Source: an uncultured Oscillospiraceae bacterium | GTDB lineage: Bacteria; Bacillota; Clostridia; Oscillospirales; Ruminococcaceae | Length of the DNA: 16,149 nucleotides | Direction: 5' to 3' | Assembly: GCA_934448295.1 (NCBI GenBank) | Contig: CAKSEY010000031.1 | Location: forward strand, 1-16,149 | Part shown: positions 1 through 7,716 of the stretch, in pieces | Position numbering within the stretch: the stretch's first letter is position 1 | Layout: each line of letters begins with the position of its first letter | Notes under the pieces: generated by a model | What the model saw: only the letters and a program-made list of their open reading frames with translations | Databases searched by the model: none | Told to the model about the DNA's origin: nothing | Program-made: the position numbers and the translations under genes

Positions 1-1
1 C

Positions 2-18
2 TGGTCAATATTTGACCA
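2..18. repeat. Perfect inverted repeat, possible operator
   Basis: TGGTCAA and TTGACCA are perfect 7-base arms around a 3-base centre (TAT). No gene is visible to its left inside the window, and from here to 92 nothing else is recognisable. It could be a repressor site for the small ORFs that follow. No regulator is assigned. Confidence 0.4.
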
Positions 19-92
19 ATTATGCTAAATGCCTCTATTTGTCTGAAATTTTGTGGGTTTTTAGAGGTTGCCATATGAAAGGTGGTGATACC

Positions 93-161
93 ATGAGCAA
101 GATCATAAATCCCGATCCCCTGCGCGGCGATTCTCCGCTCCGTTGGCTCATTTTCTGGTGA
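93..161 (+). CDS. Tiny ORF, 22 residues, unknown
   Basis: The ATG at 93 follows a ribosome site GGTGGTGAT (81-89) at good spacing. The product begins MSKIINPDPLRGDSPL and ends RWLIFW, so it is polar with an aromatic tail. No family is recognised. It is the first of several very short ORFs with strong ribosome sites that lie just upstream of CRISPR leaders. Translation is suggested only by the ribosome site; chance is possible at this length. Confidence 0.3.
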   Translation: MSKIINPDPLRGDSPLRWLIFW

Positions 162-196
162 TTTTTCTCTGATTCCACGTTAAGGAGGTGATATTC

Positions 197-280
197 ATGA
201 GTGCAGGTGTACTTACTGCCATTATCGGCGCTGCTGCTACTGTCGCTACCGCGATCGTCAATTCCAATTCCGATGACTGA
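197..280 (+). CDS. Small hydrophobic peptide, 27 residues
   Basis: The ATG at 197 follows TAAGGAGGTGAT (181-192), an almost complete complement of the 16S anti-Shine-Dalgarno, which strongly suggests translation. The product starts MSAGVLTAIIGAAATVATAI and ends in a short polar acidic tail (NSNSDD). It is a single predicted membrane-spanning or amphipathic helix rich in Ala, Ile, Gly and Thr. It resembles in plan the 28-residue peptide at 10544-10630, which also begins MS, has about 20 small hydrophobic residues, then I(V/I)N and a polar tail. A short GC inverted repeat (GCCCG/CGGGC, 283-294) follows the stop. A type I toxin-like or leaderless bacteriocin-like peptide is possible but nothing proves either. 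Confidence 0.5.
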   Translation: MSAGVLTAIIGAAATVATAIVNSNSDD

Positions 281-338
281 ACGCCCGTTTCGGGCAGTGG
301 GAGGTGATAACCATGCGGCTTTTTTCGCCGGAAAACGG

Positions 339-464
339 TTGACATTTCGGGACAAATGTGCTAAACTATACTTATAGGAGTGGTAAAAATGAAGCATAAT
401 AAATGTTTTTTCAGAAATTCAAATCCCGGTTTGCAGCATAACCATGCGGGCTCGTGGGTTTGCA
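339..464 (+). promoter_or_regulatory. Array 1 leader with promoter
   Basis: Promoter: TTGACA (339-344), 17-base spacer ending TGTGC, TAAACT (362-367). A ribosome-like site AGGAGTGGT (376-384) and ATG (389) follow. The 3' half contains the conserved leader block (CAAATCCC near 419-426, GCAGCAT/ATGCGGG hairpin, GGGTTTG near 456-462) that abuts the first repeat. The inner hairpin has one C-to-A change compared with the other three leaders, and there is one extra base in the T-run near 404-412. This is the most diverged of the four leaders. Confidence 0.8.
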
Positions 465-493
465 GTCTGAACCACCCCCTCACCGCGAGGTGA
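389..493 (+). CDS. Leader ORF of array 1, frameshifted relative to the others
   Basis: The ATG at 389 follows AGGAGTGGT. Because of one extra base near 404-412, the reading frame differs from the three other leader ORFs after the first few codons. It does not stop at the GTCTGA of the repeat but reads through to a TGA inside the first repeat (491-493), giving 34 residues. The other leaders give 26 residues in a shared frame. This copy looks like the decayed member if the peptide matters; if only the RNA or DNA matters, the frame is irrelevant. Confidence 0.2.
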   Translation: MKHNKCFFRNSNPGLQHNHAGSWVCSLNHPLTAR

Positions 494-648
494 TTGAAAC
501 ATACTACTGAACGGCACTTGGGCACCCGCTCTACAATGTCTGAACTCCCTCCTCACCGAGAGGTGATTGAAACATGAAGATTATTATTTTTTACAATACA
601 ATAAGGGCAAGAAGTCTGAACTACCCCCTCACCGAGAGGTGATTGAAC
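465..648 (+). CRISPR. CRISPR array 1, 3 repeats, 2 spacers
   Basis: 36-base repeats lie at 465-500 and 538-573, with a last degenerate 35-base copy at 614-648. Spacers are 501-537 (37 bases) and 574-613 (40 bases). The repeat starts GTCTGAACCACCCCCTCACC and ends GCGAGGTGATTGAAAC, with a CACC/GGTG hairpin core. It has the 3' ATTGAAAC end common in type III and type I arrays. Repeats 2 and 3 carry several substitutions (for example CTCCCTCCTC and GAGA in place of GCGA), so this array is more decayed than the others. Orientation is set by the leader upstream and the degenerate last copy. Confidence 0.95.
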
Positions 649-653
649 CCCCA

Positions 654-696
654 CCCCGATATTCGGCAAATGTAACGAACATCGGGGGATTTTTTA
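654..696 (+). terminator. Terminator of array 1
   Basis: CCCCGAT (654-660) pairs with ATCGGGG (681-687). The inner TTCG (662-665) pairs with CGAA (676-679) across an A-C mismatch. A T-run follows (690-695). It sits right behind the last repeat and ends array transcription before the cas10 promoter. Confidence 0.75.
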
Positions 697-725
697 TCCA
701 TTTCCCACAACATTCCACAAAAATA

Positions 726-754
726 TTGACAAAAATTGTCGAATGTGATAAAAT
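726..754 (+). promoter_or_regulatory. Promoter of the cas10 operon
   Basis: TTGACA (726-731), a 17-base spacer ending TGTGA, and TAAAAT (749-754). The form is the same as at the four leaders and the CARF operon. GACAA (728-732) and TTGTC (736-740) form an inverted repeat over the -35 element. In the 5' untranslated region CCGGAAT (784-790) and ATTCCGG (792-798) form a 7-base palindrome. Either could bind a regulator; none is identified. Confidence 0.8.
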
Positions 755-820
755 GAATGTTGACAAGAACAATGATTCACCGCCCGGAATTATTCCGGCG
801 CGGAAAAGAACGGAGTTGAT

Positions 821-2272
821 ATGATGGCAGAAACCGGATACGGCTGCGTGACTGCGCTTTACGACTGCCGCAGCAAACAGGAATACATCTACCGCACCAA
901 CAGGATACGCGAGATCTCCGGCGGTTCGGAGCTTCTTGCAAACGTCTACGGAATGTTCTTCAGAGCCGCAGAAAAGAAGGGGCTCCGCATAAATTCGGAC
1001 TGGCACAGCGGCGCGGAATTTTCCGTGAAAGCATTTGCGGAAAGCGGCTTCGACGGCGAAGTGATATACGAGGGCGGAGGAAATCTCTTTATCATGTACA
1101 AAAGCCGTGAGACCTATATTCGTGCTAACCGCATTTTCTCCCGCATGCTGCTGGAAAAGACCTACACCATATCAGTGATAGCCGCCTGCGTTGAAACCAC
1201 CGATAATTTCAAGGAGGATCGCACGCGCCTTTATAAGGAAAACAGCCGGATAAAGTCCACCGACTGGATATCTGTTCCCTGCAATACCCTGCCGATAACG
1301 CAGGTAGACAGGGATACTTTTATGCCCATCGTAAAGAAAGAGGACAACTGCTCCCTTTCGCGGGAAAGCGTACTGAAACGCAAGGCGTTTGAGAAGTCTG
1401 CGGAAATCGGCGAGATGTTCCTTGACGATATCTCCGGCGAGGAAAACAAGGGCACCGAAAGTCTGCTTGCCGTTATCTATGTTGACGGCAACGCAATGGG
1501 CAAAAAGTCGAAGGCGTGCACCGAGAATATCAGCGGCTACACGGAATGCGCTTCCGCGCTCCGTAAGTTCTCGTTAAGCACGGACAAGTCGTTCGTGGAA
1601 CGTCCGATAAGCGCTATAAAGGCAAAGCTCGCCGAACGAACCGATGGCAGGCACAAGTTCCGCAGAGTTATCGCCGGCGGCGACGAGATAACCCTGATAT
1701 GCAACGCAAGAGCGGCGCTCGATGTCGTAACTGCATATTTCAGCGCGCTCGACGAGGAAAACCGCTCCCTGCCTGACGACCAGAAAAATTACGCCTGCGC
1801 GGGCATCGCGATAGCGCACAGCCATGCGCCGTTCTCCGATGTTTATGAGATCGCGGAACAGTGCTGTGAATCTGGAAAGAAGAAATCCAGAGCGCTGGAC
1901 AGCCGTGTAAATTATGTGGATTTCCACTTCTGTCGTTCTGGTATCACCAACGATATGGAAACTATCCGGGAAACACAGGAAAAGGGACTGACCGCGCGCC
2001 CGTATGAGGTTTCGGCTGAACTGAGCGAGTTCATCGTCGCCGGACAGCGCCTGAGCGAAATAGGCAGAGCAAATATAAAGGATCTGGCGGCGGCAATGAT
2101 AAAGGGCGATTCCTACTACCGCTTCGAGGTCGAAAGGATAAAGTCCAGATACCCCGACGCCGGGCTTGACAGCAGCGATGAAAAGCTCCGCAGGCTGATT
2201 TTTGATATCGCGCAGGTGTATGATATATGGTTTGCAAAGCCGGAGTCCGATGAACAGGAGGCGTCCGAATGA
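821..2272 (+). CDS. cas10: Cas10, large subunit of type III effector, no HD domain
   Basis: Cas10 is the signature subunit of type III effector complexes. On target RNA binding its two Palm domains make cyclic oligoadenylate from ATP. The first Palm starts at about residue 8, with YIYRTNRIREISGGSELL (22-39) and GGGN (85-88). The second has YVDGNAMG (220-227, likely metal Asp D222) and the cyclase motif GGDEI (286-290). The motif is GGDE rather than the usual GGDD, but both acidic residues are kept. At 483 residues the protein is short because the N-terminal HD nuclease found in many Cas10 proteins is absent, so single-strand DNase activity is not expected. The start is one of two adjacent ATGs (821 or 824) behind GGAG. 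The stop overlaps the next start by 4 bases (ATGA). Confidence 0.95.
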   Translation: MMAETGYGCVTALYDCRSKQEYIYRTNRIREISGGSELLANVYGMFFRAAEKKGLRINSDWHSGAEFSVKAFAESGFDGEVIYEGGGNLFIMYKSRETYIRANRIFSRMLLEKTYTISVIAACVETTDNFKEDRTRLYKENSRIKSTDWISVPCNTLPITQVDRDTFMPIVKKEDNCSLSRESVLKRKAFEKSAEIGEMFLDDISGEENKGTESLLAVIYVDGNAMGKKSKACTENISGYTECASALRKFSLSTDKSFVERPISAIKAKLAERTDGRHKFRRVIAGGDEITLICNARAALDVVTAYFSALDEENRSLPDDQKNYACAGIAIAHSHAPFSDVYEIAEQCCESGKKKSRALDSRVNYVDFHFCRSGITNDMETIRETQEKGLTARPYEVSAELSEFIVAGQRLSEIGRANIKDLAAAMIKGDSYYRFEVERIKSRYPDAGLDSSDEKLRRLIFDIAQVYDIWFAKPESDEQEASE

Positions 2273-4215
2273 AATGTGAATTAAGAATAACGCTGAAGTC
2301 GGATATGTGCTCCGCAAGCGGGGACGGTTTCTCGCTGTCGATAGATACCGATGTCAGCTATGACAGCCACGGTTTTCCGGTGATACCATCAAGGCGCATA
2401 AAGGGCTGTATGCTGGAGTCCGCAAAGTACATAGGCGCACAGAATATCGGTGAGATATTCGGCGTTTCCGGTACCAGCCGCGGTTCGCTGAGAATAGGGA
2501 ACGCAGTCCCGGAGGGCTACGCTTCCCTCTGCGCGGAGACTGAAAATTCCGGGAAGAACACGCAGCAGATACTTGCGCTGTTCACTTCCGTGAAAGCCTC
2601 GACCGCCATCGAGGACGACACGGCGAAGAATGAGAGCCTGCGCTTTATGCGCGCTGTGAACCACTACTCTCCGTTTGACGGGTCGGAAATGGTTTTCACC
2701 GCGCCGATTGAAATAGAAGATAAGTATTTTGACGAGCTTTCGAGAATATGCAGGGCTGTCCGGAATATCGGCTACAAGCGCACCCGCGGATTCGGCGCGG
2801 TCAGGTGCGGGCTTTTAAGGTCAGAGCAGTCCTGTGTAAGTACCATTTCCGGAAAGATAACCGATGATGAAGCGGTCTACGAGCTTCGCTATTCAATACG
2901 CAACGAATCCGCGCTGATGCTGCCGGGAAGCAGTTCTTCTGAAACCGCCGACTATATCAGCGGAACTTCCATTATTGGCTTCTTTGCAAATCAGTATCTG
3001 AAAAATCACCCTGCCGATGGCGGGTTTGAGGAAATGTTCCTCCGGCATGGTGTGATTTTCTCGAATCTGTATATCACCTCGCCAGAGGGAACAGCCGCTT
3101 ATCCCGCGCCTGCCGCCATCGCAAAGGACAAGACTCAGTCAGTTGAAAGCGGTAAGACAGAATATGCGAATCTTCTGACGGCTGACGAAGATCCAGGCAG
3201 GATACTGAAACCGTTGAAAAGCGGATATTTCGCCGCCGGGTCGGAAATCAAAGTTCAGACCGAGACCGTATATCATCACAGTACGGGTAATGACAGTACT
3301 CTCTATACGCAGACCTGTATCTGTCCCGGTCAGGTGTTCAGCGGAACTGTTACCGGAAAGGGAAAATACCTGCGGAATATCGAAGAAGCTCTCTTCGGCG
3401 GCGTTGTGACCGTCGGCAGGAGCAAGACCGCGCAGTACGCGGAATGCAGCGTTCTGTACGCTGAGCTTAAACCGCAGGAGCAGAAGGAACTTGCTGTTTC
3501 CGGAGGAGAAAAGATAGCGGCGCTGTTCTGTTCTGACGCTCTTTTCACCGACGATTGCGGAGTATATACGACTGATTTCAGCGAGGTTTGCTGTCAGCTC
3601 GGAATAAAGAACGCCGATACCGTTAAGTCGTTCATGAAATATAAGACGATCATGGGCTATATGTCCGCAGGTAACTACAAGAAACCGCATATCCGTGCGA
3701 TCGCCGCAGGGAGCACGATATGCTTCACGGCTGAGAGCGCCTGCACACTGTCGGAGTTCGCGTATTTCGGCGCAAAGACTGGCGAGGGCTTCGGAATGGT
3801 TCGCTTTGTAAAGGCGGGCGAGCTTATGAAACTCGGGGAATGTGGATTTGCTTCCGGAAAGGTAAATGCGGCAACGGACGGCAGGCTCACTGAACTCCTC
3901 AAAAAGAACAATACGACCGAAGAAATGCGCAGTTCCGCCATCGACTATGCGCTCAGCAACAGAAGCGCGCTTGTCGGGCTGAGTTCATCGTTTGTTGGCA
4001 GAGTACTGCTGATGGTACGTCAGGCGAGCGATTTCAACGACCTGATAAAGCGGATAGACTCCGTCAAGACAGAGGAAAAAAAGGAAAAGGCGCACGATAT
4101 TGCTATGACCGCCGAAAAATACAAATACGGCAGGGACTGGCGCGAGTATCTTGAAACCGTATTCCTGCTGGGTAAATACTTCCTCAGAACAGCTGACAGG
4201 AAGGAGGAAGAATAA
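2269..4215 (+). CDS. cas7-5-11: Cas7-Cas5-Cas11 fusion (Csx10-type) of III-Dv
   Basis: The protein has 648 residues. The N-terminal RAMP domain (about 1-185) has the Csx10-type start SDMCSASGDGFSLSIDTDVS and FPVIPSRRIKGCMLESA. D26 lies where Csm3-like Cas7 proteins hold the RNA-cleaving Asp. A glycine-rich loop is at 172-177 (TRGFGA). A second RAMP domain, Cas5-like by position, spans about 200-520 with ISGTSIIGFFANQYL and KTGEGFGMVRF. The last about 110 residues (540-648) are almost entirely helical and charged and match a Cas11 small subunit in length and nature. No separate small-subunit gene is present in the operon. This is the arrangement of the type III-Dv fusion protein known from Synechocystis. 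AGGAGG (2256-2261) precedes the ATG. Domain borders are estimates. Confidence 0.85.
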   Translation: MKCELRITLKSDMCSASGDGFSLSIDTDVSYDSHGFPVIPSRRIKGCMLESAKYIGAQNIGEIFGVSGTSRGSLRIGNAVPEGYASLCAETENSGKNTQQILALFTSVKASTAIEDDTAKNESLRFMRAVNHYSPFDGSEMVFTAPIEIEDKYFDELSRICRAVRNIGYKRTRGFGAVRCGLLRSEQSCVSTISGKITDDEAVYELRYSIRNESALMLPGSSSSETADYISGTSIIGFFANQYLKNHPADGGFEEMFLRHGVIFSNLYITSPEGTAAYPAPAAIAKDKTQSVESGKTEYANLLTADEDPGRILKPLKSGYFAAGSEIKVQTETVYHHSTGNDSTLYTQTCICPGQVFSGTVTGKGKYLRNIEEALFGGVVTVGRSKTAQYAECSVLYAELKPQEQKELAVSGGEKIAALFCSDALFTDDCGVYTTDFSEVCCQLGIKNADTVKSFMKYKTIMGYMSAGNYKKPHIRAIAAGSTICFTAESACTLSEFAYFGAKTGEGFGMVRFVKAGELMKLGECGFASGKVNAATDGRLTELLKKNNTTEEMRSSAIDYALSNRSALVGLSSSFVGRVLLMVRQASDFNDLIKRIDSVKTEEKKEKAHDIAMTAEKYKYGRDWREYLETVFLLGKYFLRTADRKEEE

Positions 4216-4217
4216 CA

Positions 4218-5426
4218 ATGGAGCGTGTATATTACAGGTACATTTTCAGACTGAAAAGCCCTCTGGCGCTCGGTTCCGGGATAAGCGACAATACCGATTC
4301 TGACGTTCTCCTGGACAGCCGCGGGGTGCCGTATATCCCGGCTACCTCTATTGCCGGAGTTATCCGTCACAGCGTTGACGAGGATACTGCCGGAGAGCTT
4401 TTCGGAACTATCCAGAACGGCAGCGGCGAGATGAGCAAAGTGCTGACCTACGACGCAGTCTGCACCGGAGAAAATACCATATCTGTCCGCGACAGCGTAA
4501 GGCTGAAAGACAAGGTGGCAGAGGATACAGGAAAGTTCGATTTTGAGGCAGTCGAGACCGGAGCGGAGTTCAAAGGCTGCATTGAGCTTGCGGACTGCGG
4601 AGCTGACGGCGACAGCGTAATGACCGAAGCGTTCCAGAAGATAAACGCAGGATTGCTGAGATTCGGACATAAAACGACAAGAGGGTACGGAACGGTCGCT
4701 GTTGAGGGACTCCAGCGCATAGAATTCAGCAATGTTGACGACTGGCTGGATTTCGATATGTTCGACGATGAGTGCTGGAAAAACGCTCAGGCTGTGGAAC
4801 TGACGAAGCCCTCCGACCTCACAAGAATAACGCTTTCGCTGAAACAGCGGGGCGGAATTTCAATACGCAGGTATTCGACCTCTGTTTCTGACGGAGAGAA
4901 TGCAGCGCCGGACTATGAGCAGCTTTCCCTGCGCAGCGGAGTTCCGGTGATACCCGGTACAAGCTGGGCGGGCGCATTCCGGGCAAGATTCTGCGAGTTC
5001 GCAGGAGAAGAAAAAGTAGATGAGCTTTTCGGCCATATCGAGAAAAATATCAAGCAGGCGAGGAATAAGAAGTCCGCGATATATTTCAGCGAAAGTATGC
5101 TTGACGGCGGTTACTACAAGACTGTTACCCGGAATTCCATCGACAGATTCACTAGCGGCACGAACGACGGCGCACTGTACACGGAGAAAACCTATTACGG
5201 CGGAGGCACCGAGCTTGAGCTGCTGTTCACGGAAAAGCAGCACACTGACGTACAGCGTGCTGTCCTCGCAGTAATAGCCGACCTTGACAACGGCTTCCTG
5301 TCCGTTGGCGGACTGACCTCGGTAGGGCGCGGGATATTCTCGGTAGAAAAGCTCTGCATCAACGGTCAGGACATGACTGAAAGCTTCAGGAATTACGATT
5401 TTGACAAGCTGCTGGAGGTGTGGTAA
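4218..5426 (+). CDS. cas7-2x: Cas7-2x, tandem Cas7 fusion
   Basis: The protein has 402 residues made of two consecutive Cas7/Csm3-like domains that line the crRNA. Domain 1 (about 5-170) has SPLALGSG, D27 in TDSDVLLDSRGVPYIPATS, and the loop HKTTRGYGTV (151-160). Domain 2 (about 200-380) has D232 in PDYEQLSLRSGVPVIPGTS, DRFTSGTNDGALYTEKTYYG and LTSVGRGIF (366-374). D27 and D232 align with the catalytic Asp of Csm3, so both domains may cut target RNA; this is inferred from motif spacing. An AAGGAGGAAG ribosome site precedes the ATG, and the stop overlaps the csx19 start (TAATG). The double domain is the hallmark of III-Dv. Confidence 0.9.
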   Translation: MERVYYRYIFRLKSPLALGSGISDNTDSDVLLDSRGVPYIPATSIAGVIRHSVDEDTAGELFGTIQNGSGEMSKVLTYDAVCTGENTISVRDSVRLKDKVAEDTGKFDFEAVETGAEFKGCIELADCGADGDSVMTEAFQKINAGLLRFGHKTTRGYGTVAVEGLQRIEFSNVDDWLDFDMFDDECWKNAQAVELTKPSDLTRITLSLKQRGGISIRRYSTSVSDGENAAPDYEQLSLRSGVPVIPGTSWAGAFRARFCEFAGEEKVDELFGHIEKNIKQARNKKSAIYFSESMLDGGYYKTVTRNSIDRFTSGTNDGALYTEKTYYGGGTELELLFTEKQHTDVQRAVLAVIADLDNGFLSVGGLTSVGRGIFSVEKLCINGQDMTESFRNYDFDKLLEVW

Positions 5427-5929
5427 TGTACGATTTTATCTGTGAAAACGGCAGGGTCGGGGAATCCGGACTTGAGGCGCTCCTTAACTCAAAGGCGCAG
5501 TCCGGAATGATATCCTACCGCCAGTATACCACCGGGATATTCTGTGATGGATTCAGCGGCACAGTAGATGACGCGGCGCGTCTTCTTGAAATCCGGCTGT
5601 TCAATGAAAATGCCGAGATAAGGGCTTTCCGGTCTGAACTGGGAATGCCGTTCACATGGCGGATTATCGATGACAGCAGATTTCGCAAAGCGCTTTCCGG
5701 CGACGAAACATTCGAGGACAGAACATACACCGAACAGCAGTATCTTGATATCGACTCCACTAAATCGTCCGGCAGGAATTATACTGCAACAGGCGGCGGG
5801 CGTTACACGCTCCCGGTGGAGAACGCTGAAAAGCTGGAGATACGGAATTACTGCATTTATGACGATAACGGCATACTGAAAATAGTGGATTTCAGGATAG
5901 TACGAATTCTTGCGAAAGGAGAACAGTAA
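5426..5929 (+). CDS. csx19: Csx19-like subunit of III-D complex
   Basis: The protein has 167 residues when started at the ATG at 5426, which overlaps the stop of the preceding gene (TAATG) and sits 6 bases after GGAGGTG. A GTG at 5420 would add two residues and is less likely. The pattern LLEIRLFNENAEIRAFR, then FTWRIIDD, then YTATGGGRYTLP and IRNYCIYDD, and a C-terminal DFRIVRI, matches the Csx19 family (TIGR03984) seen only with III-D systems. Csx19 is a structural subunit of the III-Dv effector complex. Its place between cas7-2x and cas7-insertion supports the call. No catalytic residues are apparent. Confidence 0.8.
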   Translation: MYDFICENGRVGESGLEALLNSKAQSGMISYRQYTTGIFCDGFSGTVDDAARLLEIRLFNENAEIRAFRSELGMPFTWRIIDDSRFRKALSGDETFEDRTYTEQQYLDIDSTKSSGRNYTATGGGRYTLPVENAEKLEIRNYCIYDDNGILKIVDFRIVRILAKGEQ

Positions 5930-7698
5930 TGGACGACAGATTTGTTAATCCTTACACCTTCGTCCCGCTTCCAAGAGGCGGCGCTGAGCGCAGCGACTGC
6001 ACCGCAGTGACCGAGCCGGTTTTCAGCGGTGAGATAAAGTGCAGGCTCATCACAAAAACGCAGATAGCCGTGCCGGATATCCTGAAAAATCCCGTTCCGG
6101 ACAACGTGGAAAGAACCGAGCCGAAGAAATACGACTTCTTCACGCTTGACGGAAAAGCGGCTATCCCCGGCAGTGGCATACGCGGAGTTATCCGCAGCGT
6201 ATACGAGGTGCTGACGGATTCCTGTATGCATCTTAACGACAAGGACGATGATTATTTTCATACCCGGCTGAACAAGACGAAGCCCGGCATAATAACATAT
6301 GATCCTGTCAAAATGGAGTACACTCTCCACAATTCCAAACGCGTCCGCGACAAGACCGGAAGCCGGCACAAGACCGGCGACAAGGTAAGATTCGATACAA
6401 AATCCGGAAACGGTCAGGCTTCCGAGTTGGTGGACAGCTTCTCCGCCGGAGGAAGATATCAGGGCGTTTATCTGCGTGTGGATACTTTCGGCACAGGAAA
6501 TAAGCAGTCGAACCCCAGCGTGTTCAGATATATTGAAACTGGAACGAAGATAGAAAAGGTATATATCGACCGCCTGAAAGTCAACGTGGAGATGTATCAG
6601 GGGCAGTATAAGAAAGATTATGAGAGCGCAATAAAGGCGATGGAAACTGCCGGAGGCTGGCTCCCCGTATGGTACTGGCAGGACATGAGCACCGGACACT
6701 ACTATCTTGCGCCGTCCCAGTATTCAAGGGCGGTGTTCGTGAAAAAGCCCCGGAATATCGTGGAGAATGCCGGAATGCAGGCGTGTACCTCCCCGAAACG
6801 CTGCTGCGCCGCCTGCGCGATGTTCGGATTCATCGCCGATGGAAAGGGCGATTCCCAGAGCCGCGCCAGTCATGTGAGATTCACGGACGCAATATGCGAA
6901 CAGTCCGACTGCTTTGACGGCTCATATCTGCTGCCGGTGCTTTCCGGCCCTCGGCTGTCCTCGTTCGAATTCTACCTCAGCGGAAACGAGAGGAACTCCC
7001 TCGGCCCGGACAGCAGCAACGTCACCATTGCCGGAAGGAAATTCTACTGGCACGCTCCGCAGAATGTCATCACGAAGGACGATGATTTCGCAAAGGAACA
7101 CCCGAAAATGGCGACCAGAATGCAGCTTGTAAAAAAAGGCGCGGAATTCACGTTCAGCGTATTCTACGACAGGATAACGGAAGATCAGCTGAAAAAGCTG
7201 GTGTTCGCGCTTGATCTCGGCGAGAATTTCGCAGGTTCCGCACGCTGCCACAAGCTGGGTCACGGAAAGCCGGTCGGTCTCGGTTCGGTAAAAATAACCG
7301 TGGACAGCATAACGAAGCGCAGCTTTGAAAACGGCGCGTATTCCGTGAGCGACATCACGGAGGAAACTGTCAGCACCGCGAACACGGGAATGTTCCAGCC
7401 AACGCCGGAGTTCAACGCATTCATAACAAAGGTGGTCAACCTTAACTACGCTGCGAAGAAGGAAGTGGACTACCCGCGTGAGACTGCCGGAGGCGATATA
7501 TTCAAGTGGTTCGCGGATAACCGCGGAAGCCTGCGCAGCGAGGGCTACATCAAGCTGAACAACCACCTTCCAAGGATAACTGACGCAGATCCGTCCCTGC
7601 CGAGAACGCCGAAATCCGACCAGAAAGGCGGCTTCGGCAGTAACCGCAATTCCGGATTCAGCAAGGGTGGATTCAATAACAGAGGTTTCAGACGATAA
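5929..7698 (+). CDS. cas7-insertion: Cas7-insertion subunit (TIGR03986-type RAMP)
   Basis: The protein has 589 residues. The opening NPYTFVPLPRGG, then IPGSGIRGVIRSVYEVLTDS (79-98), is the signature of the TIGR03986 RAMP family. A long insert (about 100-285) interrupts the Cas7 fold. A cysteine cluster C286, C292, C293, C296 followed by MFG probably binds zinc. The glycine-rich loop is HKLGHGKPVGLGSVKI (441-456). In III-Dv complexes this subunit is a single Cas7 with a large inserted domain. Unusually, the last about 24 residues are a low-complexity Gly-Phe/Arg-Gly tail (GGFGS, SKGGFNN, RGFRR) that looks disordered and RNA-binding. The start overlaps the csx19 stop (TAATG) and follows AAAGGAG. 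Confidence 0.9.
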   Translation: MDDRFVNPYTFVPLPRGGAERSDCTAVTEPVFSGEIKCRLITKTQIAVPDILKNPVPDNVERTEPKKYDFFTLDGKAAIPGSGIRGVIRSVYEVLTDSCMHLNDKDDDYFHTRLNKTKPGIITYDPVKMEYTLHNSKRVRDKTGSRHKTGDKVRFDTKSGNGQASELVDSFSAGGRYQGVYLRVDTFGTGNKQSNPSVFRYIETGTKIEKVYIDRLKVNVEMYQGQYKKDYESAIKAMETAGGWLPVWYWQDMSTGHYYLAPSQYSRAVFVKKPRNIVENAGMQACTSPKRCCAACAMFGFIADGKGDSQSRASHVRFTDAICEQSDCFDGSYLLPVLSGPRLSSFEFYLSGNERNSLGPDSSNVTIAGRKFYWHAPQNVITKDDDFAKEHPKMATRMQLVKKGAEFTFSVFYDRITEDQLKKLVFALDLGENFAGSARCHKLGHGKPVGLGSVKITVDSITKRSFENGAYSVSDITEETVSTANTGMFQPTPEFNAFITKVVNLNYAAKKEVDYPRETAGGDIFKWFADNRGSLRSEGYIKLNNHLPRITDADPSLPRTPKSDQKGGFGSNRNSGFSKGGFNNRGFRR

Positions 7699-7716
7699 GC
7701 ATACGGAGGTGTCATT

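Noticed and set aside
313..342. Nine-codon ORF MRLFSPENG with a good ribosome site
   Set aside because: Too short to support as a gene and overlaps the array 1 promoter; noted only as a possible leader fragment.
567..824. Plus-strand open frame running from array 1 into the cas10 untranslated region
   Set aside because: It consists of spacer, repeat, terminator and promoter sequence.
1574..2317. Minus-strand open frame opposite the cas10 3' end
   Set aside because: No ribosome site or family motif; cas10 on the plus strand explains the region.
5857..6699. Minus-strand open frame of 280 codons
   Set aside because: It overlaps csx19 and cas7-insertion, whose protein motifs are well supported.
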